Below the pieces are notes generated by a model. It was not told the origin of the DNA, did no database searches, and saw only the letters and a list, made by a program, of their open reading frames with translations. A DNA stretch of 64,000 nt, from positions 3,127 through 67,126 of the forward strand of contig JAWXCI010000026.1 of the NCBI GenBank assembly GCA_034408895.1. Reading direction: 5' to 3'. The DNA comes from UBA4660 sp034408895. GTDB lineage: Bacteria; Bacteroidota; Bacteroidia; Flavobacteriales_D; Sanyastnellaceae. Position numbers and translations under genes: made by a program. Position 1 is the stretch's first letter; each line of letters starts with the position of its first letter. This document shows positions 55,758 to 63,617 of the stretch, piece by piece.

Positions 55758-57845
55758 CTAATACGTGCCTGCTCTTTTGCGAAGCAACCACTCCAGGCAC
55801 AGGAACCCGAGAAGGACTGCCAACAGCCAGCGGTAATCAATAATGTCTGTCAGTTGTTTGTTTTCGTAGGCAATGGCCACAATGTCTTTTCGTGCCTTGA
55901 TTTTTTCTGCGAGTGAGTTCATGTCTGCGGGCAACACCATTTCACCGTTGTTTTCCACGGCAAACTGGTTGAGCAACCTATGGTCTGCCACAGTGTTCAC
56001 GGTTTCAAGTTGTAGCGGAGTTACTGAAAACTCTCCCACTTCCTTCAGCAGTTGAGCACCGTTGTTCGCCTGTGCGTTGTAGGAATAATTTCCAGGAGGA
56101 AGTTGGCCGGCATCCAATCGGTATCGCGTTCCGGTAGGCGAAAAATTGTATCTGAATTCATTGCCCTCTTCATTCACGATCGTTATCGAAATTTCGCGGT
56201 TGGTGATAGGCTCGTAACTCTCGTTGTAAAGTTCCGCTTCAAAAATCACGTGCTCATTTTCCAGGAAATCATTTTTAGCATTGACGCGAAAGAGGCTGCG
56301 GTCTTCCTTGCTGGCCATGTATTGCACCATCTTGGTCACGATTTCAGAAAACTCATCATGTGCTTGTGTGTTCTGGAAAGATGTAAGTCTCCAGCGCCAC
56401 AATCCTTCACCGGCTATCAATCCCACTTTGTGTTCACCCACTTTATTAAACGAGATAAGCGGGTTGTCGGTTTCGATTTGTCCCACACGTTGGTAGGCCA
56501 AAGCACTCACTCCCTGGCTGAATTCAAAATCGCCAAACGGTACTGAGAGCGGAGGCAGTTTACGCATATTCTCAGCCGTGCTTTCATTCATGGAAAAGAG
56601 CGAAAATTCTTTCGAGAAGATGCCGCCTACATCGGTGGTGCTGTTGCGATAATCGTTCAGTGCATAGCCCGTGTTCAAATCATTGAACGCACGAAAATCT
56701 GTATTAGCGCCCCACACAAAAACTGCAGGAATACCACTATCAAGAGTATTGCTAATGATACTCAAACCCGTGCCGCCCACCGCAGGCAACTGGTGAAAAA
56801 TCACTAGACTGTATTCGGAAAGATTTCCTGAAAAATCTTTTTCCAGTTCTGCCTCTACCTGGTAACTCTCGTTGATAAGAAGGGCATCCTTTATGGCCGC
56901 CACATCGGGATGCGGTGCCGATGCCAGAATCAAAACCTTCTGCCTTCCATCCAGTACATCAATAAAAATATCCTTGCGATTGTTCGTAGTGGTGATTTCA
57001 TTTTTTACCGTTGTCAGGGATACGGTGTATTTCTGTAGTCCCGTTTCTTTGGCATCAAGCGAGAGTGAAATAGTCTTGAAAAAGCGTTCGCCTGTAAACT
57101 GAATTTGTTCCGAGTGCAGCACCTGTCCTTTTCTCGAAACAGTGAGTGTTGAATTTTCACCGGCAGCTTTTCTTCCCTCTACAGTTATCTCTACCGGAAA
57201 TTTATTTCCGAGGTATGCTATGCGGTTGTGAGCCACTTCGGCCAGCAGCACATCCTTGTGAACGGTGGTATCGCCAAGTGCAACAGTGTAAACCGGGCAA
57301 CCGAGTTTGCGAAAGGAATAGACAGGATTTTCACCTCGGTTGTAAAGTCCATCACTTGCTACAATCAAAGCACCGATGTTGCTACCACTGTATTTATTGT
57401 AAACCTCATCCAGCAGCGTGGAAAAATCAGTGAGCTTTTCATCAAAACGCAAACTGTCAATACCCTCTGCCACCTGCGCCCCAAAATGGTAAGTGCGTAT
57501 TTCATAGTCATTGCCAAAAGATGCGATCAGTGATTGGAGTTGCTGTTGGTATTCTCCCTTGTAGTAAGAAGAATCTTTCCCCACAACGAGCGACTCAGAA
57601 TCATCCTGTGCAATAACAATGATGGGTTTCTGGAGATCGTTGCTGATGTTTTTGATCAGTGGCTTGAGGAGAAAAAATGCAAGTAGAGAAACCACTACTA
57701 AACGAAAAAAGCCCAGCAATGCTGCCAGTCTGCTTCCATAAGTTCGGTTGAACCGATCCCTGAAGTAGAGCGCACCTGCATATACAAGTCCGGCTAAAAC
57801 GCAGAGTAGAATAAACCACTTGGGTGCTTCAGAAACTATGGACAA
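55758..57845 (-). CDS. VWA-like membrane protein
   Basis: 695-aa protein with two N-terminal helices (about residues 9-27 and 42-62) and a C-terminal one (about 672-690, WLLAVLLGFLCLEWLL). Between them is a large periplasmic region. Its first part resembles a von Willebrand A fold with a MIDAS-type DxSxS (QDDSESLVVG), LIVASDGLYNRGENPVY and GCPVYTVALGD; further on comes an Ig-like/GATase-like part (LVIFHQLPAVGGTG, PAVFVWGAN). Conserved proteins of this layout occur widely in Bacteroidota, often without partner genes. The start codon is TTG (57843-57845), as no in-frame ATG precedes the first helix. Confidence 0.72.
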   Translation of the reverse strand: MSIVSEAPKWFILLCVLAGLVYAGALYFRDRFNRTYGSRLAALLGFFRLVVVSLLAFFLLKPLIKNISNDLQKPIIVIAQDDSESLVVGKDSSYYKGEYQQQLQSLIASFGNDYEIRTYHFGAQVAEGIDSLRFDEKLTDFSTLLDEVYNKYSGSNIGALIVASDGLYNRGENPVYSFRKLGCPVYTVALGDTTVHKDVLLAEVAHNRIAYLGNKFPVEITVEGRKAAGENSTLTVSRKGQVLHSEQIQFTGERFFKTISLSLDAKETGLQKYTVSLTTVKNEITTTNNRKDIFIDVLDGRQKVLILASAPHPDVAAIKDALLINESYQVEAELEKDFSGNLSEYSLVIFHQLPAVGGTGLSIISNTLDSGIPAVFVWGANTDFRAFNDLNTGYALNDYRNSTTDVGGIFSKEFSLFSMNESTAENMRKLPPLSVPFGDFEFSQGVSALAYQRVGQIETDNPLISFNKVGEHKVGLIAGEGLWRWRLTSFQNTQAHDEFSEIVTKMVQYMASKEDRSLFRVNAKNDFLENEHVIFEAELYNESYEPITNREISITIVNEEGNEFRYNFSPTGTRYRLDAGQLPPGNYSYNAQANNGAQLLKEVGEFSVTPLQLETVNTVADHRLLNQFAVENNGEMVLPADMNSLAEKIKARKDIVAIAYENKQLTDIIDYRWLLAVLLGFLCLEWLLRKRAGTY

Positions 57846-57890
57846 TGGATGTGGAGTATTTTGTAATCAGAAATTGTTTCTCGTGTTTTT

Positions 57891-57925
57891 CAATTGTCAA
57901 TTGTCAATTATCCATTGACAATTGA
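57891..57925. repeat. Period-7 CAATTGT-type repeat between two genes
   Basis: CAATTGT CAATTGT CAATTAT CCATTGA CAATTGA in a row, filling the space just after the fabG stop. Self-complementary (CAATTG), so it can also fold back on itself. Same family as 27828-27863 and 62892-62927. Confidence 0.75.
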
Positions 57926-58672
57926 TCACATGCTCATTCCTCCGCACACCTGTAGCACTTGTCCGTTCACAAATGTGCTCATGCCCGATGCGAGGAAAAG
58001 AGCGGCATCGGCCACTTCTTGTGGAGTGCCACCGCGCTTCATCGGTATTTTACGATACCAATCTTCAATCACTTTTTCATCCAGCTTATCGGTCATTTCT
58101 GTAACGATAAAACCGGGAGCAATGGCATTGGTTCGGATGTTTCTTGAACCCAATTCCTCAGCTATTGTTTTGGTGAAACCAATCATGCCCGCTTTCGATG
58201 CAGCGTAGTTGGCCTGGCCTGAATTTCCTTCCACACCCACCACGGAACTCATGTTGATGATGCTCCCGCTTTTGGCCTTGAGCATTGGGCGAATTACAGC
58301 TTTGGTAAGATTGAAACAGGATTTGAGATTCACGCGAATCACTTCGTCCCATTGTTCTTCCGTGATGCGTAGAAGAAGATTGTCGCGCGTAATTCCGGCA
58401 TTGTTCACCAGCACATCCACGGTGCCGAATTCTTTCACTGTATCATCCACCAATTGACTGGCAGCATTGAAATCCGCAGCATCGCTTTTGTAGCCTTTGG
58501 CTTTCACACCATATGCACTGAGTTCTGTCTCCAGTGCCCTTGCTTTTTCATCGGAAGATGCGTAAGTGAAAACAATGTGTGAGCCGTGTTCTGCAAATTT
58601 GGTAGCTATGGCTTTGCCAATTCCTCTTGTTGCTCCTGTAACGATAGAAACTTTGCCTTCAAGCAATTTCAT
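57926..58672 (-). CDS. fabG: 3-oxoacyl-[acyl-carrier-protein] reductase
   Basis: 248-aa short-chain dehydrogenase; reduces beta-ketoacyl-ACP with NADPH in fatty acid elongation. Cofactor loop TGATRGIG (12-19), NNAG (90-93), catalytic S142/S143, Y156 and K160 (YAASKAG), and the PGFIVTEMTDKL stretch that places it with FabG rather than other SDRs. Normal length. It has its own promoter and lies 78 nt downstream of phhA on the same strand; the VWA-like gene follows after 80 nt. Confidence 0.9.
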   Translation of the reverse strand: MKLLEGKVSIVTGATRGIGKAIATKFAEHGSHIVFTYASSDEKARALETELSAYGVKAKGYKSDAADFNAASQLVDDTVKEFGTVDVLVNNAGITRDNLLLRITEEQWDEVIRVNLKSCFNLTKAVIRPMLKAKSGSIINMSSVVGVEGNSGQANYAASKAGMIGFTKTIAEELGSRNIRTNAIAPGFIVTEMTDKLDEKVIEDWYRKIPMKRGGTPQEVADAALFLASGMSTFVNGQVLQVCGGMSM

Positions 58673-58698
58673 AGACGATGCTGTGATTTGGTTGCGGC

Positions 58699-58728
58699 CA
58701 AAGATAGGCGCGGCTACTAAGCATCAAA
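58699..58728 (-). promoter_or_regulatory. Promoter of fabG
   Basis: Minus strand TTTG (58725-58728), 18-nt spacer, TATCTTTG (58699-58706): an exact match at both elements. The 5' leader is about 20 nt. It lies between the phhA stop and fabG. Confidence 0.75.
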
Positions 58729-58750
58729 GCCCGACCGCATGGGACAAATT

Positions 58751-59494
58751 TCATGCGCGTTTCTGGATGGTCTCCACCAGAATCGTTTCAATTTCATCCA
58801 GCGATAAAAGGAGGGCTTCGAACGATGGAAGCACGAAGTATAAATCCTGCATCACGCTGTTGTCAAACCCTGTGTTCATGATTTCACGGATGTCGAATGG
58901 TTTGTGCACCACCTTGTCAGTCATGCAGTGGTGAGATTCAGCGTGCGATGAAATCAATCCCGCTCCAAAAATTTTTGTCTCACCATTTTCCATTATCAGT
59001 CCGAACTCCACCGTAAACCAGTAAACACGTCCAAGCATTTCCACCGCTTCAGGGTGATGGATATATTTCAAACCCAACTCACCAAAGCGATTGAAAAAAT
59101 CAGCAAAAATTTTATGAGCAAGCAGCGGCACATGGCCGAACACATCATGAAACATATCTGGCTCGCTGATGTAATCAAGTTCTTTCATTTTCCTCAACCA
59201 TGTGGTGGCAGTGAATTTTTTTTCGGCCAGGCAAGGAAAGAAAATTTCATTGGGCTGGATGTTCGGAACCACTACCAGCCCCCAGCCGGTTTCGCGCATA
59301 AGTATTTCGTTCAATTCAGAGAAATTCGGGATACTGTCCCTGCGGAAATTCACAGTTTTTTGGGCATTGAGGTATTCATGGCTTGCGGTTTTTGAAAGCC
59401 TCGCCATTTGGCGGTCGTAAAGGATTTGCCACACCTGTTTGGCTTCGTCAGTGTACTTGTTGTAGTCCTGGTTCAGTTTCAGTTGTTGTTTCAT
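58751..59494 (-). CDS. phhA: Phenylalanine 4-monooxygenase
   Basis: 247-aa pterin-dependent aromatic amino acid hydroxylase that turns phenylalanine into tyrosine using tetrahydrobiopterin-type cofactor and O2. Iron ligands H116 and H121 (EPDMFHDVFGHVPLL) and E163 (YWFTVEFGL) are in place, and TGWGLVVVPNI is the conserved pterin-side segment. It is the bacterial, catalytic-domain-only form with no ACT regulatory domain. It is preceded by a promoter, a 26-codon leader ORF with tandem Tyr codons and an intrinsic terminator, which suggests attenuation by tyrosine supply. Role may be tyrosine synthesis or phenylalanine breakdown. Confidence 0.95.
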   Translation of the reverse strand: MKQQLKLNQDYNKYTDEAKQVWQILYDRQMARLSKTASHEYLNAQKTVNFRRDSIPNFSELNEILMRETGWGLVVVPNIQPNEIFFPCLAEKKFTATTWLRKMKELDYISEPDMFHDVFGHVPLLAHKIFADFFNRFGELGLKYIHHPEAVEMLGRVYWFTVEFGLIMENGETKIFGAGLISSHAESHHCMTDKVVHKPFDIREIMNTGFDNSVMQDLYFVLPSFEALLLSLDEIETILVETIQKRA

Positions 59495-59532
59495 TTTGGA
59501 TAAGTATTAAGCCGTTGGTTCAAAAACAAAAA

Positions 59533-59560
59533 ACCCGGTAGCAATGCTTGCGAACCGGGT
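59533..59560 (-). terminator. Attenuator terminator upstream of phhA
   Basis: Minus strand ACCCGGT (59554-59560) pairs with ACCGGGT (59533-59539), with an extra AGC/GCT inner stem, followed by TTTTTTG. It lies 39 nt before the phhA ATG, on the sense strand, and would stop transcription before the gene. Bases 59552-59558 (CCGGTTC) can instead pair with GAACCGG in the leader (59615-59621), which would break the terminator. Confidence 0.75.
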
Positions 59561-59594
59561 GGAGGAATTATGATGAATGCTCTTTTCTATCTAA

Positions 59595-59675
59595 TCATAA
59601 ACGCTTCACAAATGCCGGTTCTTGCCAAAGGCTTTGATAATAATTAGCGCAAGCGTTATGGATATTCATTTTCAT
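59595..59675 (-). CDS. Leader peptide with tandem Tyr codons, upstream of phhA
   Basis: 26-codon ORF (ATG 59675, alternative ATG 59669) reading MKMNIHNACANYYQSLWQEP and then AFVKRL, stop TGA at 59595. It begins within 15 nt of the -7 element, so the transcript is nearly leaderless. The two adjacent TAT codons (Tyr12-Tyr13) lie between GCTTGCG (59648-59654) and GGCAAGAACCGG (59615-59626). These two can pair (CTTGC/GCAAG), and the second can also pair with the terminator arm. This is the layout of a Tyr-sensing attenuator. No experimental evidence; the peptide itself is not expected to be functional. Confidence 0.6.
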   Translation of the reverse strand: MKMNIHNACANYYQSLWQEPAFVKRL

Positions 59676-59681
59676 TCATTG

Positions 59682-59713
59682 CAAACATAGGGCAACCAGT
59701 TGATACAGCCAAA
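59682..59713 (-). promoter_or_regulatory. Promoter of the phhA leader
   Basis: Minus strand TTTG (59710-59713), 20-nt spacer, TATGTTTG (59682-59689): both elements match the Bacteroidota consensus exactly. Transcription would start near 59675-59677. Confidence 0.75.
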
Positions 59714-59737
59714 ATTCAATTTACCTCTCTGTGTACC

Positions 59738-60889
59738 TCAATCATCGTAGTGGTATTTGGGCAGTAGATTTCGCTGGAACCAGATTTTAAAAACCGGGTC
59801 GAGCACCAATATCTGCGGTTCGAAATCGTCAATGATGTCTTTGTTGCGCAGGGCATCCTTCGCCCTGTAAGTATTGGGGCCATTGCCCAATTCGTACTTG
59901 CGGATGACTTCGTTGGTGGTGAGTCGCCTTTCTCCGGCCATGATTGCCTTCAGAAGATTCAGTTGGATGTTGGTGAGCGACTCAATATCCCGGTGGTAAA
60001 AAATCGTGTTGCGATTCAGTATGCTCTCAAGTGCTACATCAAGTGTCTCTTCTGTAACGGTTCGTTGCGTATGCAACAAAACTTCCTGGCCGTATTGCTG
60101 AACGTAATATGGGAAATTCTCCATCCTCCGTGCAATTTGCGTGGACATGGCTGTACTGATATTTTTTTTATTCGCCTTGAACACCCGCTGGATAAATGGT
60201 ATCCAGTGTTTTTCTTCAATCCTGCCCAGCATCATCAAACTGCCGAAGTGGTAAAATGGATTTTTTGAATTCTCGAAAACGTCCATCATCATGTGACGCC
60301 TGCTTCCATACAGGCAGTATGCAGTGAGTTGGTGCTTTTGCCAGTGTGCCCTCAATTTTCGCTGGAAACTGATGTCGCGATCGAAGTAGGTAATGTTCTG
60401 GAATTCGTCAATACACATGATGATGCGGATGCCTTTGGCTTTTCCGATGCGCTCCGGCAGGTCAATGATTTCAGAAAAATTTTTGCGGGCTTCTTTCAGG
60501 TCAACACTCAGCGACCATTCCTGGTCAGGCGTCACTCCAAAAGAAATTTTAGGAACAATTCTGCGGATAAACTCCTGGAATACTTTGATGCGCTCTTCCA
60601 GTTTGGAGGTGGTGGCCTTTACCACTTCTATCATCAGGGTTTCATAAAATTCCTTTTCGGAGCGTATCCCGAACATGTCCATGTAACAGAAGCGAATTTT
60701 TTTGTTCCGCTTCATCCGGTGCTCCATCTGTGCCACCAGCGAAGATTTTCCCCACCGTCTGGGAGCGATGATAATGGTGTTCTGACCACCTGCAAAATTG
60801 GATTCAAGCCTGCGCTGTTCTTCTTCGCGGTTGACAAAAAGTTCTGTCAGTACCTGTGATCCGTATTCGAAAATTACATTTTCATCCAT
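59738..60889 (-). CDS. AAA ATPase of the archaeal-type/DUF234-like family
   Basis: 383-aa ATP-binding protein. Walker A APRRWGKSSL (42-51) with FVNREEEQRRLE just before it is the usual start of this P-loop family; Walker B is RIIMCIDEFQNI near residue 148, and a sensor-1-like CLYGSRRHMM follows. The C-terminal 90 residues look like a winged helix (RRLTTNEVIRKYELGNGPNT ... LVLDPVFKIWF). Such proteins occur as stand-alone ATPases of unknown role in many Bacteroidota, and related ones act with toxin or DNA-linked systems. No partner gene is adjacent. Its promoter overlaps a perfect palindrome and lies next to tandem repeats, suggesting tight control. Confidence 0.8.
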   Translation of the reverse strand: MDENVIFEYGSQVLTELFVNREEEQRRLESNFAGGQNTIIIAPRRWGKSSLVAQMEHRMKRNKKIRFCYMDMFGIRSEKEFYETLMIEVVKATTSKLEERIKVFQEFIRRIVPKISFGVTPDQEWSLSVDLKEARKNFSEIIDLPERIGKAKGIRIIMCIDEFQNITYFDRDISFQRKLRAHWQKHQLTAYCLYGSRRHMMMDVFENSKNPFYHFGSLMMLGRIEEKHWIPFIQRVFKANKKNISTAMSTQIARRMENFPYYVQQYGQEVLLHTQRTVTEETLDVALESILNRNTIFYHRDIESLTNIQLNLLKAIMAGERRLTTNEVIRKYELGNGPNTYRAKDALRNKDIIDDFEPQILVLDPVFKIWFQRNLLPKYHYDD

Positions 60890-60918
60890 GATGTGTCATG
60901 TGATTTTTAATTACCGGA

Positions 60919-60985
60919 CAAATGTATAAACTAATCAGTTTATAACTAAAATGTTTATAACATATTTGTTAATAACATATTTGTT
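60919..60985 (-). promoter_or_regulatory. Promoter and operator region of the AAA ATPase gene
   Basis: Minus strand TACATTTG (60919-60926) is an exact -7 box, about 30 nt before the ATG. Just upstream, overlapping it by two bases, is a perfect palindrome TATAAACT-N4-AGTTTATA (60925-60944). Further up two direct copies of ATAACATATTTGTT (plus strand) occupy 60957-60970 and 60972-60985. This looks like repressor and activator sites, but the binding protein is unknown. Confidence 0.55.
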
Positions 60986-60999
60986 TACTTCCCGATGGG

Positions 61000-61785
61000 C
61001 TAAAGATTTGATGCCACAATCTCGGCTACGTCTTGCACGCTTATGGTTTGCTCCTTTTCAAAATGCTTTACACCATCGGTCATCATGGTGTTGCAGAATG
61101 GACAGCCCGTGGCGATGATGTCTGGCTCAACAGCCAGGGCGTCTTCAGTGCGCTCGATGTTCACTTCCTTATTGCCGCGTTCGGCTTCTTTGAACATCTG
61201 TGCACCGCCTGCTCCGCAGCATAGACCCTGCGCACGCGAGCGTTTCATTTCCACAAGATCTGCATCGAGTTGTTGTAAAACATCGCGCGGTGCATCGTAC
61301 ACATTGTTGCCTCTTCCCAGGTAGCATGGGTCATGAAAGGTGATTCTCTTTCCCTTGAATTCACCTCCGTTTCGCAACTTAATCTTTCCTTCGCTTATGA
61401 GTCGGTTGATGAGTTGTGTGTGATGAATCACTTCAAAATTTCCGCCCAGTTCCGGGTATTCGTTTTTGATTGTGTTGAAACAATGCGGGCAGCCAGTCAC
61501 GATTTTTTTCACTTCGTATCCGTTGAGCACTGCTATGTTTTGCATGGCCATCATCTGGAAAAGAAATTCATTGCCCGCACGTTTAGCCGGATCACCGGTA
61601 CAGGATTCTTCCTGGCCCAGTATGGCAAATGAGATGTTGCAGTGGTTCAGGATTTTCGCAATGGAACGTGTGATGCGTTTTGCGCGATCGTCAAAACTTC
61701 CGGCACAGCCCACCCAGAAAAGAATTTCAGGAACCTCGCCTGCCGCGAGGCATTCAGCCATTGTGCGCACTTTCAGTTCACTCAT
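61000..61785 (-). CDS. CCG-domain (Fe-S)-binding protein, GlpC/HdrB-like
   Basis: 261-aa soluble subunit with two cysteine-rich CCG domains: FWVGCAGSFDDRAK ... TGCPHCFNTIKNEYPE and FHDPCYLGRGN ... GLCCGAGGAQMF ... TGCPFCNTMM. These bind a [4Fe-4S] cluster (or noncubane clusters in HdrB) and pass electrons. The partner is the membrane Fe-S protein encoded two genes upstream in the same operon (62214-63506). Such pairs are common in Bacteroidota and are thought to feed electrons to or from the quinone pool; donor and acceptor are unknown. Confidence 0.85.
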   Translation of the reverse strand: MSELKVRTMAECLAAGEVPEILFWVGCAGSFDDRAKRITRSIAKILNHCNISFAILGQEESCTGDPAKRAGNEFLFQMMAMQNIAVLNGYEVKKIVTGCPHCFNTIKNEYPELGGNFEVIHHTQLINRLISEGKIKLRNGGEFKGKRITFHDPCYLGRGNNVYDAPRDVLQQLDADLVEMKRSRAQGLCCGAGGAQMFKEAERGNKEVNIERTEDALAVEPDIIATGCPFCNTMMTDGVKHFEKEQTISVQDVAEIVASNL

Positions 61786-61792
61786 TTTTTCG

Positions 61793-62209
61793 TTATTCGC
61801 TTTTAAAAACCTGAACCTTCAATTCCTTCTCCACCAAATCAGTGAAGTGTCCTTCATAGCGTGTGGCTTGCACAATGTGATTGTCTATCCAGTGGTAGTT
61901 GCCACCGCGGGGTTTGCCGAAGAGAATGCCATGGTATTTGAATCCGCTTTTTTTCAGCCAGCGTTCCGTCACCTCGCGATGTGCTTCAGTGCGAGAAGTG
62001 AAGAAATAAATGATGTGGCCTTCATCATACCACTGGTTGCATTTCTGCAATGCATCGGGATATACGGCTGCATCTTCCATTCTTCCCGGCTCTTCGTTGG
62101 GAATGTCTTCGCCAACGGTTCCATCAATGTCAATCAAAAAATTCTTGACGTGTTCCGGCAACTTCGGGCTAATGGTTTTTCCGTCTTTTGTTTTTGGTAT
62201 CAGTTTCAT
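61793..62209 (-). CDS. HAD superfamily phosphatase, small
   Basis: 138-aa protein starting MKLIPKTKDGKTISPKLPEH (62209, 4 nt after the upstream stop). HAD motif I is FLIDIDGTVGED (DxDGT). Motif II is FFTSRTEAH (S/T), the lysine of motif III is in FGKPRGGNYH, and the acidic metal site is in YHWIDNHIV. No cap domain, so macromolecular or large substrates are possible. It lies between the two Fe-S subunits, 7 nt before the second, so it is co-transcribed with them. The substrate is unknown. Confidence 0.8.
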   Translation of the reverse strand: MKLIPKTKDGKTISPKLPEHVKNFLIDIDGTVGEDIPNEEPGRMEDAAVYPDALQKCNQWYDEGHIIYFFTSRTEAHREVTERWLKKSGFKYHGILFGKPRGGNYHWIDNHIVQATRYEGHFTDLVEKELKVQVFKSE

Positions 62210-62213
62210 TTTT

Positions 62214-63506
62214 TCAATTCTTCCAGTTAGCTCTATCAGCCGCACTCATGGCCCATGGTGCACCATTGTTTTCAATGTTGTTGAACATGGCGGTGATGCT
62301 TTCAGGTGATTTCGATTCTTCCATAATCAGGTAACGCCTGAGATCAATGATGATGTCGAGCGGATTGATGTTTATGGGGCACGCTTCGGTACACGCATTG
62401 CAAGTTGTACACGCCCACAATTCTTCTTCACTGATGTAATCGCGCAGCAATGATTTTCCATCATCTTCCCATTTACCGGAATTGACATCCATCTTCTTTC
62501 CAACCTCTTCCAGGCGGTCCCTCGTATCCATCATGATTTTTCTGGGAGAAAGAAGTTTTCCTGTTTGGTTGGCGGGACACTCCGAAGTACATCTTCCGCA
62601 TTCCGTGCAACTGTATGCGCCAAGCAACTGCACCCAATTCAAATCAAAAACATCCTTTGCACCAAAGCGTTGCGGTGTGCCATCAGTAGGTGGAACCGAT
62701 GCGGATGGATCCAGCATCAGTTTCACTTCGCGGGTCACGCTTTCAAGATTGTTGAATTCTCCTGCCGGTTTCAACTTGGAATAATAGGTATTGAAAAACG
62801 CAAGGATGATGTGCAGGTGTTTTGAATACGAGAGATAGACAGTGAATGCAAGAATGCCAATGATGTGGAACCACCAGCAGATGCGCTCGAGTAATTGATA
62901 ATTGACAATTGAAAATTGAAAATTGAAGTGTGAACTGACAGGAAAACTTCCAGCTTTTGGGTAATGCACGACTTCAAGCTGCTGCAACTCATAGTCGCAA
63001 GCATTCATCGTAAGGAATGCAGTCATCAAAAGAATTTCAATTATCAGAATAAGGTTTGCATCCGTGCGCGGCCAACTGGTCATTTCCTTCATCCAAAATC
63101 TTTTCAGTTTGAGCATATTTCTTCTTGCAAGAAAAACCACGCATGCAACAAGCACCAGCACAGCAAGTATTTCGAAACTGCCAATGAGGAAATCATAAAA
63201 ACCACCCATGAACGCGAATACGCGATGCGTCCCAAGAACGCCATCTATCACAATCTCCAGCACTTCAATGTTGATAATGATGAACCCTGCGTAAATGAAA
63301 AAGTGCATGATGGCAGCAAGCGGGCGGGTAAACATCTTGCCCTGACCAAGTCCCACACGAACCATCATTTTCCAACGGTCAGATTTTTTCCCTTCGGGTC
63401 GAAATGGTTTGCCGAGTTCAATATTCCTTCTCACAAAACGGTAGCGCTTCCATGCAAAATAGCCGGCTACTAATAGCAGAAGAACAAAGAGAATTTGTGC
63501 GAGCAT
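62214..63506 (-). CDS. Membrane (Fe-S)-binding protein, HdrC/NarI-like
   Basis: 430-aa subunit with about six transmembrane helices (residues 1-240) and a ferredoxin-like C-terminal part. The start is MLAQILFVLLLLVAGYF (63506; GTG/ATG at 63518 four codons earlier is possible). The Fe-S sites are CTECGRCTSECP near residue 300 and CTTCNACTEACPININPLD near 375, so two [4Fe-4S] clusters. Conserved His in the helices (HFFIYAGF, WWFHIIG, SKHLH) suggest heme b or quinone contact. It is the membrane anchor for the CCG subunit. Residues about 194-207 (SHFNFQFSIVNYQL) are encoded by a period-7 repeat, an odd insertion. Confidence 0.88.
   Translation of the reverse strand: MLAQILFVLLLLVAGYFAWKRYRFVRRNIELGKPFRPEGKKSDRWKMMVRVGLGQGKMFTRPLAAIMHFFIYAGFIIINIEVLEIVIDGVLGTHRVFAFMGGFYDFLIGSFEILAVLVLVACVVFLARRNMLKLKRFWMKEMTSWPRTDANLILIIEILLMTAFLTMNACDYELQQLEVVHYPKAGSFPVSSHFNFQFSIVNYQLLERICWWFHIIGILAFTVYLSYSKHLHIILAFFNTYYSKLKPAGEFNNLESVTREVKLMLDPSASVPPTDGTPQRFGAKDVFDLNWVQLLGAYSCTECGRCTSECPANQTGKLLSPRKIMMDTRDRLEEVGKKMDVNSGKWEDDGKSLLRDYISEEELWACTTCNACTEACPININPLDIIIDLRRYLIMEESKSPESITAMFNNIENNGAPWAMSAADRANWKN
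62892..62927. repeat. Period-7 repeat inside a coding sequence
   Basis: Minus strand TTCAATT/TTCAATT/TTCAATT/GTCAATT/ATCAATTA, in frame with the Fe-S membrane protein, encodes FNFQFSIVNYQL in a periplasmic or cytoplasmic loop between helices. Same family as the intergenic repeats at 27828-27863 and 57891-57925. Confidence 0.75.
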
Positions 63507-63617
63507 AACAGGAGTCAAACATAAAGATTCATGGTAATGACAAAGGCTGAACTGCGTTTAGCCGGGTCGCACGGACTCCTGAATTATGGTGAACTGCAAT
63601 GAAATGGATTTAGAATT

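Noticed and set aside
57891..57925. Possible CRISPR-like or terminator element
   Set aside because: Units are 7 nt long without spacers, and no G/C-rich stem with U-run is present.
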